Of a stretch of 64,000 nt of DNA, positions 26,372 to 33,635 are shown piece by piece. Under the pieces are notes generated by a model that was not told the origin of the DNA, made no database searches, and worked only from the letters and a program-made list of their open reading frames with translations. A program made the position numbers and the translations under genes. Source of the DNA: Vibrio algivorus (GTDB lineage: Bacteria > Pseudomonadota > Gammaproteobacteria > Enterobacterales > Vibrionaceae); the NCBI RefSeq assembly GCF_002218005.2, contig NZ_AP018678.1, positions 1,116,001-1,180,000 of the forward strand. The letters are read 5' to 3'. The first letter of the stretch is position 1. Each line of letters opens with the position of its first letter.

Positions 26372-26765
26372 GTGAAAACCTATCCCGAGTTATTAAGAAG
26401 TAATATGATAACAAACTGATTGGGCGTGGTGCGAGTTTCGATTTGTTTTGATTGGAAAATAGACAGATTAGAAGCCTAAAATAGGACTATACTCAAAATG
26501 GTAATATTTATATCAAATCCGATCTTGCATTCCTGAGTAAACCATTAATAATACATTTGTAATTACTTGATTTCATAAAGCTTACTTTAAGTGGGTGTAA
26601 ATCATTTGCTCACATAGTAGATAATATCTACTGTGGGTTGGTCACAAAATAGCACGGATTCTGAGATTAACACTCATTTTGTGGCCATAAATAAGTTAGT
26701 ATGTAGCGGCCAGTAAATAATAAGTAATACTGGCCTAGCGATAATCCAAGTGTGGAGATACAAGA
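26372..26765. promoter_or_regulatory. Divergent promoter region of polB and uvrY with a palindrome
   Basis: A 394-base gap between divergent genes. It carries a 17-base inverted repeat, AGTAGAT-AAT-ATCTACT (26616-26632), 134 bases before the uvrY start. It may be an operator, but no regulator can be named from sequence. No other gene or repeat was seen. Confidence 0.5.
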
Positions 26766-27410
26766 GTGATAAATGTTTTCCTTGTAGATGATCACGAACT
26801 GGTTCGCACAGGGATTCGACGTATAATTGAAGACGTCCGTGGAATGAAAGTAGTAGGGGAAGCTGACAGTGGTGAGAATTCTGTAAAATGGTGCCGTGCT
26901 AATCACGCGGACGTTATTTTGATGGATATGAATATGCCAGGTATTGGTGGTCTTGAAGCCACCAAGAAAATTTTACGTTTCAATCCTGATATTAAAATCA
27001 TTGTTCTAACAATACATACTGAAAATCCATTTCCAACCAAAGTCATGCAAGCGGGGGCGGCCGGTTATTTAACCAAAGGTGCTGCGCCAGATGAAATGGT
27101 TAATGCGATTAGAATGGTCAACAGCGGTCAGCGTTATATTTCGCCTGAAATAGCGCAACAGATGGCATTGAGTCAATTTTCAGCGCCTTCAGATAACCCA
27201 TTTAAAGAACTATCTGAACGTGAACTACAGATCATGATGATGATCACCAAAGGACAGAAGGTAACGGATATATCTGAGCAGCTTAATCTTAGCCCTAAGA
27301 CGGTAAATAGCTATCGCTACCGCCTGTTTAGCAAGCTCGATATTAGTGGTGATGTGGAGTTAACGCATCTCGCAATTCGTTATGGCATGATAAATACAGA
27401 GACTCTGTAG
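26766..27410 (+). CDS. uvrY: Response regulator UvrY (VarA/GacA)
   Basis: LuxR/NarL-type response regulator, 214 residues, of the BarA-UvrY (VarS-VarA) system that turns on the small Csr RNAs and so controls carbon flow and virulence. The receiver domain has Asp54 in MDMNMPG as phosphate acceptor, and the C-terminal helix-turn-helix reads SEQLNLSPKTVNSYRYR. The start is GTG at 26766, giving MINVFLVDDHELVRTG as in E. coli UvrY. Its last base is the first base of the uvrC start codon, so uvrC is translationally coupled. Confidence 0.95.
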   Translation: MINVFLVDDHELVRTGIRRIIEDVRGMKVVGEADSGENSVKWCRANHADVILMDMNMPGIGGLEATKKILRFNPDIKIIVLTIHTENPFPTKVMQAGAAGYLTKGAAPDEMVNAIRMVNSGQRYISPEIAQQMALSQFSAPSDNPFKELSERELQIMMMITKGQKVTDISEQLNLSPKTVNSYRYRLFSKLDISGDVELTHLAIRYGMINTETL

Positions 27411-29257
27411 TGCCTGAACTGTTTGATTCAGCTTCTTTTCTATCGACAGTTTCTGACCAGCCCGGCGTTTATCGTATGTATAACGCTGAGGCTGATGTTA
27501 TTTATGTCGGTAAAGCAAAAAATCTATTCAAACGCCTTTCCAGTTATTTTCGTAAAAATCTAGATAACGAAAAAACCAAAGCTCTCGTTAGTCATATTGC
27601 CAAAGTTGATGTCACGGTAACACATACTGAAACCGAGGCTTTAATTTTAGAACACAACTACATTAAGCAATATCTTCCTAAATACAATGTGTTATTAAGG
27701 GATGATAAATCTTATCCCTATATTTTAATTACTAAGCATAAGCATCCTCGTCTTGCCTACCATCGCGGCGCAAAAAAAAGGAAGGGGGAGTATTTCGGTC
27801 CTTATCCAGATGCGGGGGCAGTAAGAGAAACGCTTCATCTATTACAAAAAATCATTCCAGTTCGCCAATGTGAAGACAGCATTTATGCTAATCGCACTAG
27901 GCCGTGCTTGATGTATCAAATTGAACGCTGTTCAGGCCCTTGTGTTAAAGGTCTGATTAGTGATGAAGAATATGCGGAAAGCGTCAACTATGTCCGCTTA
28001 TTCTTGCAAGGAAAAGATGATCTTGTGCTGAATGCTTTAATTCAAAAGATGGACGAGGCAAGTCAAGCTTTAGCGTTTGAAAAAGCGGCTAAGTACCGTG
28101 ATCAAATTCAAGCGATTCGTCGAGTGCAAGAGCAACAATCGGTATCCAACGACAGTGCGGAAGACATGGATGTAATCGGCTTTGCTAAAGAAAATGGTCT
28201 GGCTTGCGTTCATATTTTAATGATTAGGCAAGGTAAAGTATTAGGTAGTCGTAGTCACTTCCCTAAAATCCCTAATAATACTGATGATCATGAAGTATTT
28301 TCGAGCTTCTTGAATCAGTATTATTTAAGCCATAATGAAGCGTCGACTATTCCTACTCGTATTACTTATAACGCCGATCTATTTGATGATGAAAGCCCAT
28401 TACAAACAGCCTTAACCGAAATTGCCGGCCGTAAAGTCACTTTCCATGTTAGCCCTAGAGGGATTCGAGGTCGTTACCTTAATTTGGCCAACACCAATGC
28501 TCGCAGTGCGTTAACTTCGAAGATTAGCCATAAAATGACAGTTAATCAGCGAGTTAAAGAACTTGAAACTGAGTTTGGTATGGAGCGTATTGAACGTATG
28601 GAATGTTTCGACATCAGCCATACCATGGGGGAAAGTACTATTGCTTCTTGTGTCGTCTTCAACCGTGAAGGGCCGGTCAAGCAAGAGTACCGCCGCTACA
28701 ATATTGAAGGCATTACAGGCGGTGATGATTATGCTGCGATGGGGCAGGTGTTAGAACGTCGTTATTCCAAACAGCAATATACTGATGAAATCTATGCCGA
28801 AAAGATACCGGATGTGATTTTTATTGACGGCGGTAAGGGACAACTTAACCGTGCTTATGAGATAATCCAAAAACATTGGCAAGATTGGCCGAAAAAACCA
28901 GAGCTAATTGGTATAGCCAAAGGTGTCACCAGAAAGCCGGGGTTAGAAACCCTAATTAAAGTTACTGGTGAAGAATTTAACTTACCGAGTGATGCACCAG
29001 CATTACATTTGATTCAGCATATTCGTGATGAAAGCCATAATCATGCGATCAGTGGTCATCGTGCTAAAAGAGCCAAAACCAGAAGAACCAGTTCTTTAGA
29101 AGGTATTGAAGGCGTAGGCCCTAAACGTCGCCAAGCTTTGTTGAAATATATGGGTGGTATACAAGAATTAAAACGAGCAACTGTAGAAGAAATAGCCAAA
29201 GTTCCTGGGATCAGTAAATCTTTGGCAGAAATCATCCATGAAGCATTGAAACCCTAG
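27410..29257 (+). CDS. uvrC: UvrABC excinuclease subunit C
   Basis: Nucleotide-excision repair nuclease, 615 residues (E. coli 610), cutting on both sides of a lesion in the UvrB-DNA complex. N-terminal GIY-YIG nuclease domain (residues about 17-95, GVYRMYNAEADVIYVGKAKN), UvrB-binding coiled coil (about 205-240), RNase-H-like 5' nuclease (ECFDISHTMGEST, VIFIDGGKGQL) and C-terminal helix-hairpin-helix pair (EGVGPKRRQALLKYMGG). Starts with GTG at 27410, overlapping the uvrY stop by one base. The uvrY-uvrC arrangement is conserved in gammaproteobacteria. Confidence 0.96.
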   Translation: MPELFDSASFLSTVSDQPGVYRMYNAEADVIYVGKAKNLFKRLSSYFRKNLDNEKTKALVSHIAKVDVTVTHTETEALILEHNYIKQYLPKYNVLLRDDKSYPYILITKHKHPRLAYHRGAKKRKGEYFGPYPDAGAVRETLHLLQKIIPVRQCEDSIYANRTRPCLMYQIERCSGPCVKGLISDEEYAESVNYVRLFLQGKDDLVLNALIQKMDEASQALAFEKAAKYRDQIQAIRRVQEQQSVSNDSAEDMDVIGFAKENGLACVHILMIRQGKVLGSRSHFPKIPNNTDDHEVFSSFLNQYYLSHNEASTIPTRITYNADLFDDESPLQTALTEIAGRKVTFHVSPRGIRGRYLNLANTNARSALTSKISHKMTVNQRVKELETEFGMERIERMECFDISHTMGESTIASCVVFNREGPVKQEYRRYNIEGITGGDDYAAMGQVLERRYSKQQYTDEIYAEKIPDVIFIDGGKGQLNRAYEIIQKHWQDWPKKPELIGIAKGVTRKPGLETLIKVTGEEFNLPSDAPALHLIQHIRDESHNHAISGHRAKRAKTRRTSSLEGIEGVGPKRRQALLKYMGGIQELKRATVEEIAKVPGISKSLAEIIHEALKP

Positions 29258-29302
29258 ACGTTTTAACGCAACATTAAGCCGCACTCTCCAAGAGACGTAA
29301 TT

Positions 29303-29860
29303 ATGCGATTTACAATACCAAACATTTTAACTTTACTTCGACTTGCGTTAATTCCTGTTTTCGTTGCAGTTTTCTATCTACCTTATGCATGGGCGCCTTT
29401 TGCTGCTGCAATGGTGTTTTGGGTTGCAGGGTTTACCGATTGGCTCGATGGAGTGTTAGCAAGAAAATTAGGTCAAACGTCTCGTTTTGGCGCTTTTTTA
29501 GACCCTGTTGCCGATAAAGTAATGGTTGCCGCAACACTTATTCTTATTACCGAACATTATCATACCATTTGGATTACCATTCCGGCTGCGACCATGATTG
29601 CGCGTGAAATTATTATTTCAGCACTACGTGAGTGGATGGCAGAGATTGGCAAGCGAGCCAGCGTTGCAGTTTCTTGGATTGGCAAATGGAAGACATTATC
29701 GCAAATGTTTGCACTTTGGGTGCTGATCTGGCGTTATGATGATTGGATGGTATGGCTAGGTTATATCACCTTATATATTGCGACAGCTCTGACGTATTGG
29801 TCGATGTATCAATATTTGAAAGCGGCCAAAGGGGATCTACTCGCGAGCGAGGGCGATTAA
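29303..29860 (+). CDS. pgsA: CDP-diacylglycerol-glycerol-3-phosphate 3-phosphatidyltransferase
   Basis: Inner-membrane enzyme, 185 residues, making phosphatidylglycerol phosphate, the precursor of phosphatidylglycerol and cardiolipin. The CDP-alcohol phosphotransferase motif DG-AR-G-D-D is complete: DWLDGVLARKLGQ then FGAFLDPVADK (residues about 47-72). About five membrane helices. It follows uvrC by 45 bases and is followed by a terminator and the tRNA operon, as in E. coli. Confidence 0.95.
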   Translation: MRFTIPNILTLLRLALIPVFVAVFYLPYAWAPFAAAMVFWVAGFTDWLDGVLARKLGQTSRFGAFLDPVADKVMVAATLILITEHYHTIWITIPAATMIAREIIISALREWMAEIGKRASVAVSWIGKWKTLSQMFALWVLIWRYDDWMVWLGYITLYIATALTYWSMYQYLKAAKGDLLASEGD

Positions 29861-29888
29861 TTAAGTCACTTGAAAATTGAATTATCTG

Positions 29889-29928
29889 AGCCCTGCATAC
29901 TCTTAAGAAAGATTATGCAGGGCTTTTT
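29889..29928 (+). terminator. Terminator after pgsA
   Basis: AGCCCTGCATA (29889-29899) pairs with TATGCAGGGCT (29914-29924) and is followed by T residues. Confidence 0.9.
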
Positions 29929-30056
29929 GGTTTAGGTAGATAAAAATTTGTCTCAATTTTCTGACAAAAATATAGACAAAATTAGGCGTTAAAATGTGCG
30001 ATATAACGGTTTTTGACTGCAAAATAGACAAACGATTTAAAAATCGAAAAATAGTG

Positions 30057-30084
30057 TTGACGTGCTTGGCTTAATCCGTAAAAT
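30057..30084 (+). promoter_or_regulatory. Promoter of the tRNA operon
   Basis: -35 TTGACG (30057-30062), 16-base spacer, -10 TAAAAT (30079-30084), followed by a GC-rich discriminator (GCCATCCCG), as expected for growth-rate controlled stable-RNA promoters. The first tRNA begins 63 bases later. Confidence 0.75.
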
Positions 30085-30146
30085 GCCATCCCGTACTCAA
30101 GAGGAACGCGACATAATTCGAAAGAGTTAAGTTCTTTGCAAGGTAA

Positions 30147-30220
30147 GGCGCCTTGGCAGAGTGGCTATGCAGCGGATTGCAAATCCGTGGACCTCGGTTC
30201 GACTCCGGGAGGCGCCTCCA
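30147..30220 (+). tRNA. cysT: tRNA-Cys (GCA)
   Basis: 74 bases with encoded CCA. Acceptor GGCGCCT pairs with AGGCGCC; the anticodon loop TTGCAAA gives GCA. First gene of a Cys-Gly-Leu-Gly set after pgsA, which parallels E. coli glyW-cysT-leuZ. Confidence 0.95.
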
Positions 30221-30244
30221 TTATCTTGCTAACATTGAGATAAA

Positions 30245-30320
30245 GCGACACTAGCTCAGCTGGTAGAGCGCAACCTTGCCAAGGTTGAGGTCACGAGTTC
30301 GAACCTCGTGTGTCGCTCCA
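30245..30320 (+). tRNA. glyW: tRNA-Gly (GCC), first copy
   Basis: 76 bases with encoded CCA. Acceptor GCGACAC pairs with GTGTCGC, the anticodon arm AACCTTGCCAAGGTT gives GCC, and the T loop TTCGAAC is intact. Identical to the copy at 30520. Confidence 0.95.
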
Positions 30321-30402
30321 AATTTTGCGATATGGATTGTCATAATCGATATCAGATGGTGTTCTAACGTTTCAGTTATGGCATCGCAATAAAGAATTGC
30401 GT

Positions 30403-30489
30403 GCCCTGGTGGTGGAATTGGTAGACACAAGGGATTTAAAATCCCTCGGCGTTCGCGCTGTGCCGGTTCAAGTCCGGCCCGGGGCACCA
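30403..30489 (+). tRNA. leuZ: tRNA-Leu (TAA)
   Basis: 87 bases with encoded CCA and a long variable arm (CGGCGTTCGCGCTGTG region). Acceptor GCCCTGG pairs with CCGGGGC (one T-G). The anticodon loop TTTAAAA gives TAA. Confidence 0.95.
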
Positions 30490-30519
30490 TCTATAAAGTC
30501 TACATATTATGTAGCAAAT

Positions 30520-30595
30520 GCGACACTAGCTCAGCTGGTAGAGCGCAACCTTGCCAAGGTTGAGGTCACGAGTTCGAACCTCGTGTGTCGCTCCA
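30520..30595 (+). tRNA. tRNA-Gly (GCC), second copy
   Basis: 76 bases, same sequence as the copy at 30245, with encoded CCA. It is the last intact gene of the operon, followed by a terminator 7 bases later. Confidence 0.95.
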
Positions 30596-30601
30596 AATAA
30601 G

Positions 30602-30634
30602 AAAGCCCCGATCAGAAGTGGTCGGGGCTTTTTG
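30602..30634 (+). terminator. Terminator of the tRNA operon
   Basis: AAAGCCCCGATC pairs with GGTCGGGGCTTT (one G-T pair), then T run. Confidence 0.9.
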
Positions 30635-30674
30635 CATTTATAGATGTGTCAATTTCGAGGTTCGAGATCTTTGA

Positions 30675-30764
30675 ACGAAATTAGTGTAGCTGATAGAGCG
30701 CAACCTTGCCAAGGTTGAGGTCACGCCTAGTTCATAAAAGCAGGGAACCTCGTGTGTCGCTCCA
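30675..30764 (+). pseudogene. Decayed tRNA-Gly copy 1
   Basis: Keeps the anticodon arm (AACCTTGCCAAGGTT) and the 3' end through CCA. The 5' acceptor strand no longer pairs with GTGTCGC, the D arm is altered (GTAGCTGATAGAGC), and the T arm carries a net 14-base insertion around CCTAGTTCATAAAAGCAGGG replacing the TTCGAAC loop. It cannot form a normal tRNA. A terminator follows it (30771-30802). Confidence 0.8.
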
Positions 30765-30770
30765 AACAAG

Positions 30771-30802
30771 AAAGCTCGTTCAGAAATGAACGGGCTTTTT
30801 TA
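30771..30802 (+). terminator. Terminator after decayed tRNA-Gly copy 1
   Basis: AAAGCTCGTTCA pairs with TGAACGGGCTTT (one T-G pair), followed by T residues. Same layout as the terminator behind the intact tRNA-Gly. Confidence 0.85.
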
Positions 30803-30841
30803 CGTTTAAGGATTTGTGATTTCGAGGTTCGGGCTCTGCAC

Positions 30842-30930
30842 TGGATACTAACTCAGTTGGTAGAGTGTAACCTTGCCAAGGTTGAGGTCACGCCTAGTCC
30901 ATAAAGCAGGGAACCTCGTGTGTCGCTCCA
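30842..30930 (+). pseudogene. Decayed tRNA-Gly copy 2
   Basis: As copy 1: intact anticodon arm and 3' end with CCA, lost 5' acceptor pairing, and nearly the same T-arm insertion (CCTAGTCCATAAAGCAGGG, net 13 bases). The shared insertion means the two decayed copies arose by duplication after the insertion. Spacers before both copies share TTTCGAGGTTCG. Confidence 0.8.
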
Positions 30931-30936
30931 AATAAG

Positions 30937-30968
30937 AAAGCCCCGATCAGAAGTGATCGGGGCTTTTT
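30937..30968 (+). terminator. Terminator after decayed tRNA-Gly copy 2
   Basis: AAAGCCCCGATC pairs perfectly with GATCGGGGCTTT, then T run. Almost identical to the terminator at 30602. Confidence 0.9.
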
Positions 30969-31127
30969 GCATTTTGGCGTAAGATTGCCATCCATAAAGC
31001 CTTTTGTTTGTATTAAATTATTTTCCTCATTTGTGTTCTTTGAGCTTACAACTGTTTCGCTTTTTTCTTTTTATAGGGTAATATTGCGCCAAATCGAAAC
31101 ACCTGTACGCTCAACTGGAATCTATTT

Positions 31128-32939
31128 ATGTCTCTTGATGCTTATCATCTTATTCGTTTGTTTAAACACCAAGCTCAACAACGCGCAGATAAAATTGCGT
31201 TGGAAGGTTTTGAAATTCAAGCTCCATGGAACCTTGTAACTTGGCAGAAGCTTGAAGAACAGACCGATAAACTGGCAAAAGCACTAATAAAGCTTGGTGT
31301 ATCAGTCCAAGATAAATGTGCCATTCTTGCACAAAATTGCCCGCAGTGGACGTGTGCTGATTTAGCTAGTTTAAAGGCTAGGGCGGTAATTGTTCCTATT
31401 TATCCAACAAGTACGCTCGAACAAGCGCAATTTATTTTAAATGACGCCGAAGCTAAAGTGCTGTTTGTGAATGATGATCAGCAGTATCAAATGGCATGTG
31501 AGTTACAGGATAATTTACCCAATCTTGAATCGGTGATTGTGTTTGATGGTTCGGTAACATTAAAAGCTCGTCCAAACCATTGGCACCTTGATGAGTTATT
31601 GACTGATGAGTATCCGGTTGCATCAAAACAAGATGAAGAATTAGTACTGCGGGTAGAGAAAGCTCAGTTAGATGATTTGGTTACTCTTATTTATACCTCT
31701 GGAACAACTGGCGACCCGAAAGGAGTGATGCTGGACTACCGTAATTTTGCTTCTACGATCTTTCAACACGATGAAGTTTTAGGCTTTACTGAAGGTGATA
31801 CTTCTCTTGCATTTTTACCCTTAAGTCATGTGTTTGAACGTAGTTGGTCATTTTATGTTTTAGCGCGTGGTGGTAAGAACGTTTACTTGCAAGATACCAA
31901 CCGTGTTAAGCAAGCGATCAGTGTAACAAAGCCTAATACTCTTTGTGTGGTACCAAGATTTTTAGAAAAAGTGTACAGCGCTATTCAAGAGCAAGTGACG
32001 AAGGGTAGTAAAGTTAAGCAACTAATCTTTGCTTGGGCGATGAAAGTAGGTATGAAGCAGTTTGAAGTAAGCCAAGGCCGCCGTACATCAAGTGTTCTTC
32101 TTGAGTGGCAAAATACCTTAGCAACTAAATTAGTCTTTAGTAAGTTGCAAAATGCGCTTGGTGGACGTTTGAAATTTATGCCTTGTGGTGGCGCAGCATT
32201 AGATGCAGATGTGGCAGGTTTTTTCCATGCGATCAATGTACCAGTGTTATGTGGTTATGGGATGACAGAAACCACAGCAACCGTGACGTGTAATACTATC
32301 TCAAATCGCGTGACGGGATCGAATGGACAACCGCTAAGTCAAACAGAAGTAAAACTCGGAAAAGATAACGAAATTTTGGTTCGTGGTGATATTGTCATGA
32401 AAGGTTATTACAATCGTCCTGAAGATACTGCAGAAACGTTTGAAAATGGTTGGTTGAAAACGGGCGATGCAGGGCAATTTGATGAAGATGGTAACTTGTA
32501 TATTACCGACCGTATTAAAGAGTTAATGAAAACTTCAAATGGTAAATATATTGCGCCGCAGAGGGTGGAAGGTAAAGTTGGAACCTGTTCTTTTATTGAG
32601 CAAGTGGCTATTGTTGCCGATACAAAAAATTATGTAACTGCATTGATTGTTCCTGCGTTTGAGTCACTCGATGCTTGGGCAAAAGAGAAAGGTATTCATT
32701 ATGAATCACCGATAGAGTTATTAAAGCATAGCCATGTAGTTGAGCATTTTGAACAACGTTTAAAGCATCTTCAAAAAGAATTAGCAGGCTTTGAAAAAAT
32801 TAAAAAGTTTACCTTATTGCCAAAAGAGTTTTCGATTGAAGACGGCCTGATCACACCAACATTGAAATTACGTCGTAAAAAGATTTACGAAAAATACAAA
32901 AAAGAAATTCAAGCAATGTATAAGGTTAAAAAGTCATGA
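31128..32939 (+). CDS. AMP-dependent long-chain acyl-CoA synthetase
   Basis: Adenylate-forming enzyme of 603 residues, FadD15/ACSL-like, activating fatty acids to acyl-CoA. AMP-binding P-loop YTSGTTGDPKGVML (near residue 188), acyl-adenylate motif GYGMTETTATV (near 372), hinge aspartate in TGDAGQFDEDGNLYITDR and the following KELMKTSNGKYIAP. Family members of this length often act on long-chain fatty acids at the membrane face. The start follows a weak ribosome site (CTGGAAT). It is a single gene with its own terminator; the substrate is inferred. Confidence 0.87.
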   Translation: MSLDAYHLIRLFKHQAQQRADKIALEGFEIQAPWNLVTWQKLEEQTDKLAKALIKLGVSVQDKCAILAQNCPQWTCADLASLKARAVIVPIYPTSTLEQAQFILNDAEAKVLFVNDDQQYQMACELQDNLPNLESVIVFDGSVTLKARPNHWHLDELLTDEYPVASKQDEELVLRVEKAQLDDLVTLIYTSGTTGDPKGVMLDYRNFASTIFQHDEVLGFTEGDTSLAFLPLSHVFERSWSFYVLARGGKNVYLQDTNRVKQAISVTKPNTLCVVPRFLEKVYSAIQEQVTKGSKVKQLIFAWAMKVGMKQFEVSQGRRTSSVLLEWQNTLATKLVFSKLQNALGGRLKFMPCGGAALDADVAGFFHAINVPVLCGYGMTETTATVTCNTISNRVTGSNGQPLSQTEVKLGKDNEILVRGDIVMKGYYNRPEDTAETFENGWLKTGDAGQFDEDGNLYITDRIKELMKTSNGKYIAPQRVEGKVGTCSFIEQVAIVADTKNYVTALIVPAFESLDAWAKEKGIHYESPIELLKHSHVVEHFEQRLKHLQKELAGFEKIKKFTLLPKEFSIEDGLITPTLKLRRKKIYEKYKKEIQAMYKVKKS

Positions 32940-32973
32940 TGACTTAGAAAACAATTGTTTATCGTTTGTTATG

Positions 32974-33009
32974 AAAGGGAGGATAATTTATTTTATTCTC
33001 CCTTTATTA
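32974..33009 (+). terminator. Terminator after the acyl-CoA synthetase gene
   Basis: AAAGGGAG (32974-32981) pairs with CTCCCTTT (32998-33005), followed by ATTATG. The T run is modest. Confidence 0.7.
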
Positions 33010-33026
33010 TGTGTGATAAAAATTGT

Positions 33027-33635
33027 TTGCGTTGAAAATAATTTCTGTGTTATTTTCCGCCACAATCTCAAGGTTATCGTTAATACTAACGATAGATTTA
33101 CCTTAGGGGGATACGCGTAAGGACATTCAAGCTGATTGTGCCATTACGTATGAGTAGGTACTGTTAACAACGCGTTAATCAGTAGACGGGAACCGATGCG
33201 ATAAACACCCGCATTGTTATAGGAAGCCCAACTTTGAAAACATTAATCCAGATTTTAAAAATCAGCTTTACTCATCTTAATCGTTCAATTGTGGCCTTCT
33301 TGCGCACTATGAAGCGATCTCATATTACAAGTTTAAATTCTTATACTTGTACTCCACTAAGCAGACGAAGTTCAAATATAACTGAACCTTGAGTTCTATT
33401 CGCTAATCTCTGACTTGCTTTTTGCATTTCTAGCCTATTGTTTGCAATTTTATTTGTAAGCAAGGGCTGTGTTTAGTGTCTTCAATTTGAACTAATGGCT
33501 TATTTCATTGAAGTCGGTTTGGCTGGTAATTCAGTCAGTATTAAATATCAATACTCTTTGTCTTTGAAATTACAGCGTTGTTGTTGATGTCTGTCATTCA
33601 AATTTTTTGAGTAAATACCGTTTAAGGGTTTATCA
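33027..33635 (+). promoter_or_regulatory. Long structured leader of the norspermidine operon
   Basis: About 600 bases before dat-ddc. A weak promoter is possible (TTGCGT 33027-33032, 17-base spacer, TTATTT 33050-33055). Then four hairpins stand in a row: TATCGTTA/TAACGATA (33075-33094, with outer AAGGT/ACCTT), ATACG-TAA/TTACGTAT (33111-33151), TACTGTTAAC/GTTAATCAGTA (33159-33184) and CGATGCG/CGCATTG (33194-33216). A possible upstream reading frame follows at 33234, then another hairpin (AGTTCA/TGAACC near 33370-33388). I cannot match it to a riboswitch class I know. Cis regulation by polyamines or their precursors is an inference. Confidence 0.55.
33234..33392 (+). CDS. Possible leader peptide upstream of dat-ddc
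   Basis: A 52-codon frame starting with TTG, 7 bases after AGGAAG and directly behind the fourth leader hairpin. The product is basic and begins with an amphipathic stretch (KTLIQILKISFTHLNRSIVA). The stop at 33390 overlaps a small hairpin. Leader peptides control polyamine genes elsewhere (SpeFL before speF in enterobacteria), which makes the frame worth noting. The second half has codon use unlike nearby genes, so only part, or none, may be selected. Not a firm gene call. Confidence 0.35.
   Translation: MKTLIQILKISFTHLNRSIVAFLRTMKRSHITSLNSYTCTPLSRRSSNITEP

Noticed and set aside
26372..26520. LexA box before polB
   Set aside because: I looked for CTGT-N8-ACAG in the upstream region and found no acceptable match.
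30251..30490. Minus-strand reading frame of 79 codons
   Set aside because: It covers tRNA-Gly and tRNA-Leu genes and reads the tRNA complement; not a protein gene.
30520..30968. tRNA-Gly repeats as attachment site of an integrated element
   Set aside because: Although tRNA 3' ends recur, there is no integrase or foreign gene between or beside them, and each unit is complete with its own terminator.
30967..31239. Plus-strand frame before and into the acyl-CoA synthetase gene
   Set aside because: It overlaps the synthetase in another frame and has no family sequence.
33495..33587. 30-codon frame in the dat-ddc leader (MAYFIEVGLAGNSV...)
   Set aside because: No ribosome site of note and a low-complexity end; weaker than the frame at 33234.
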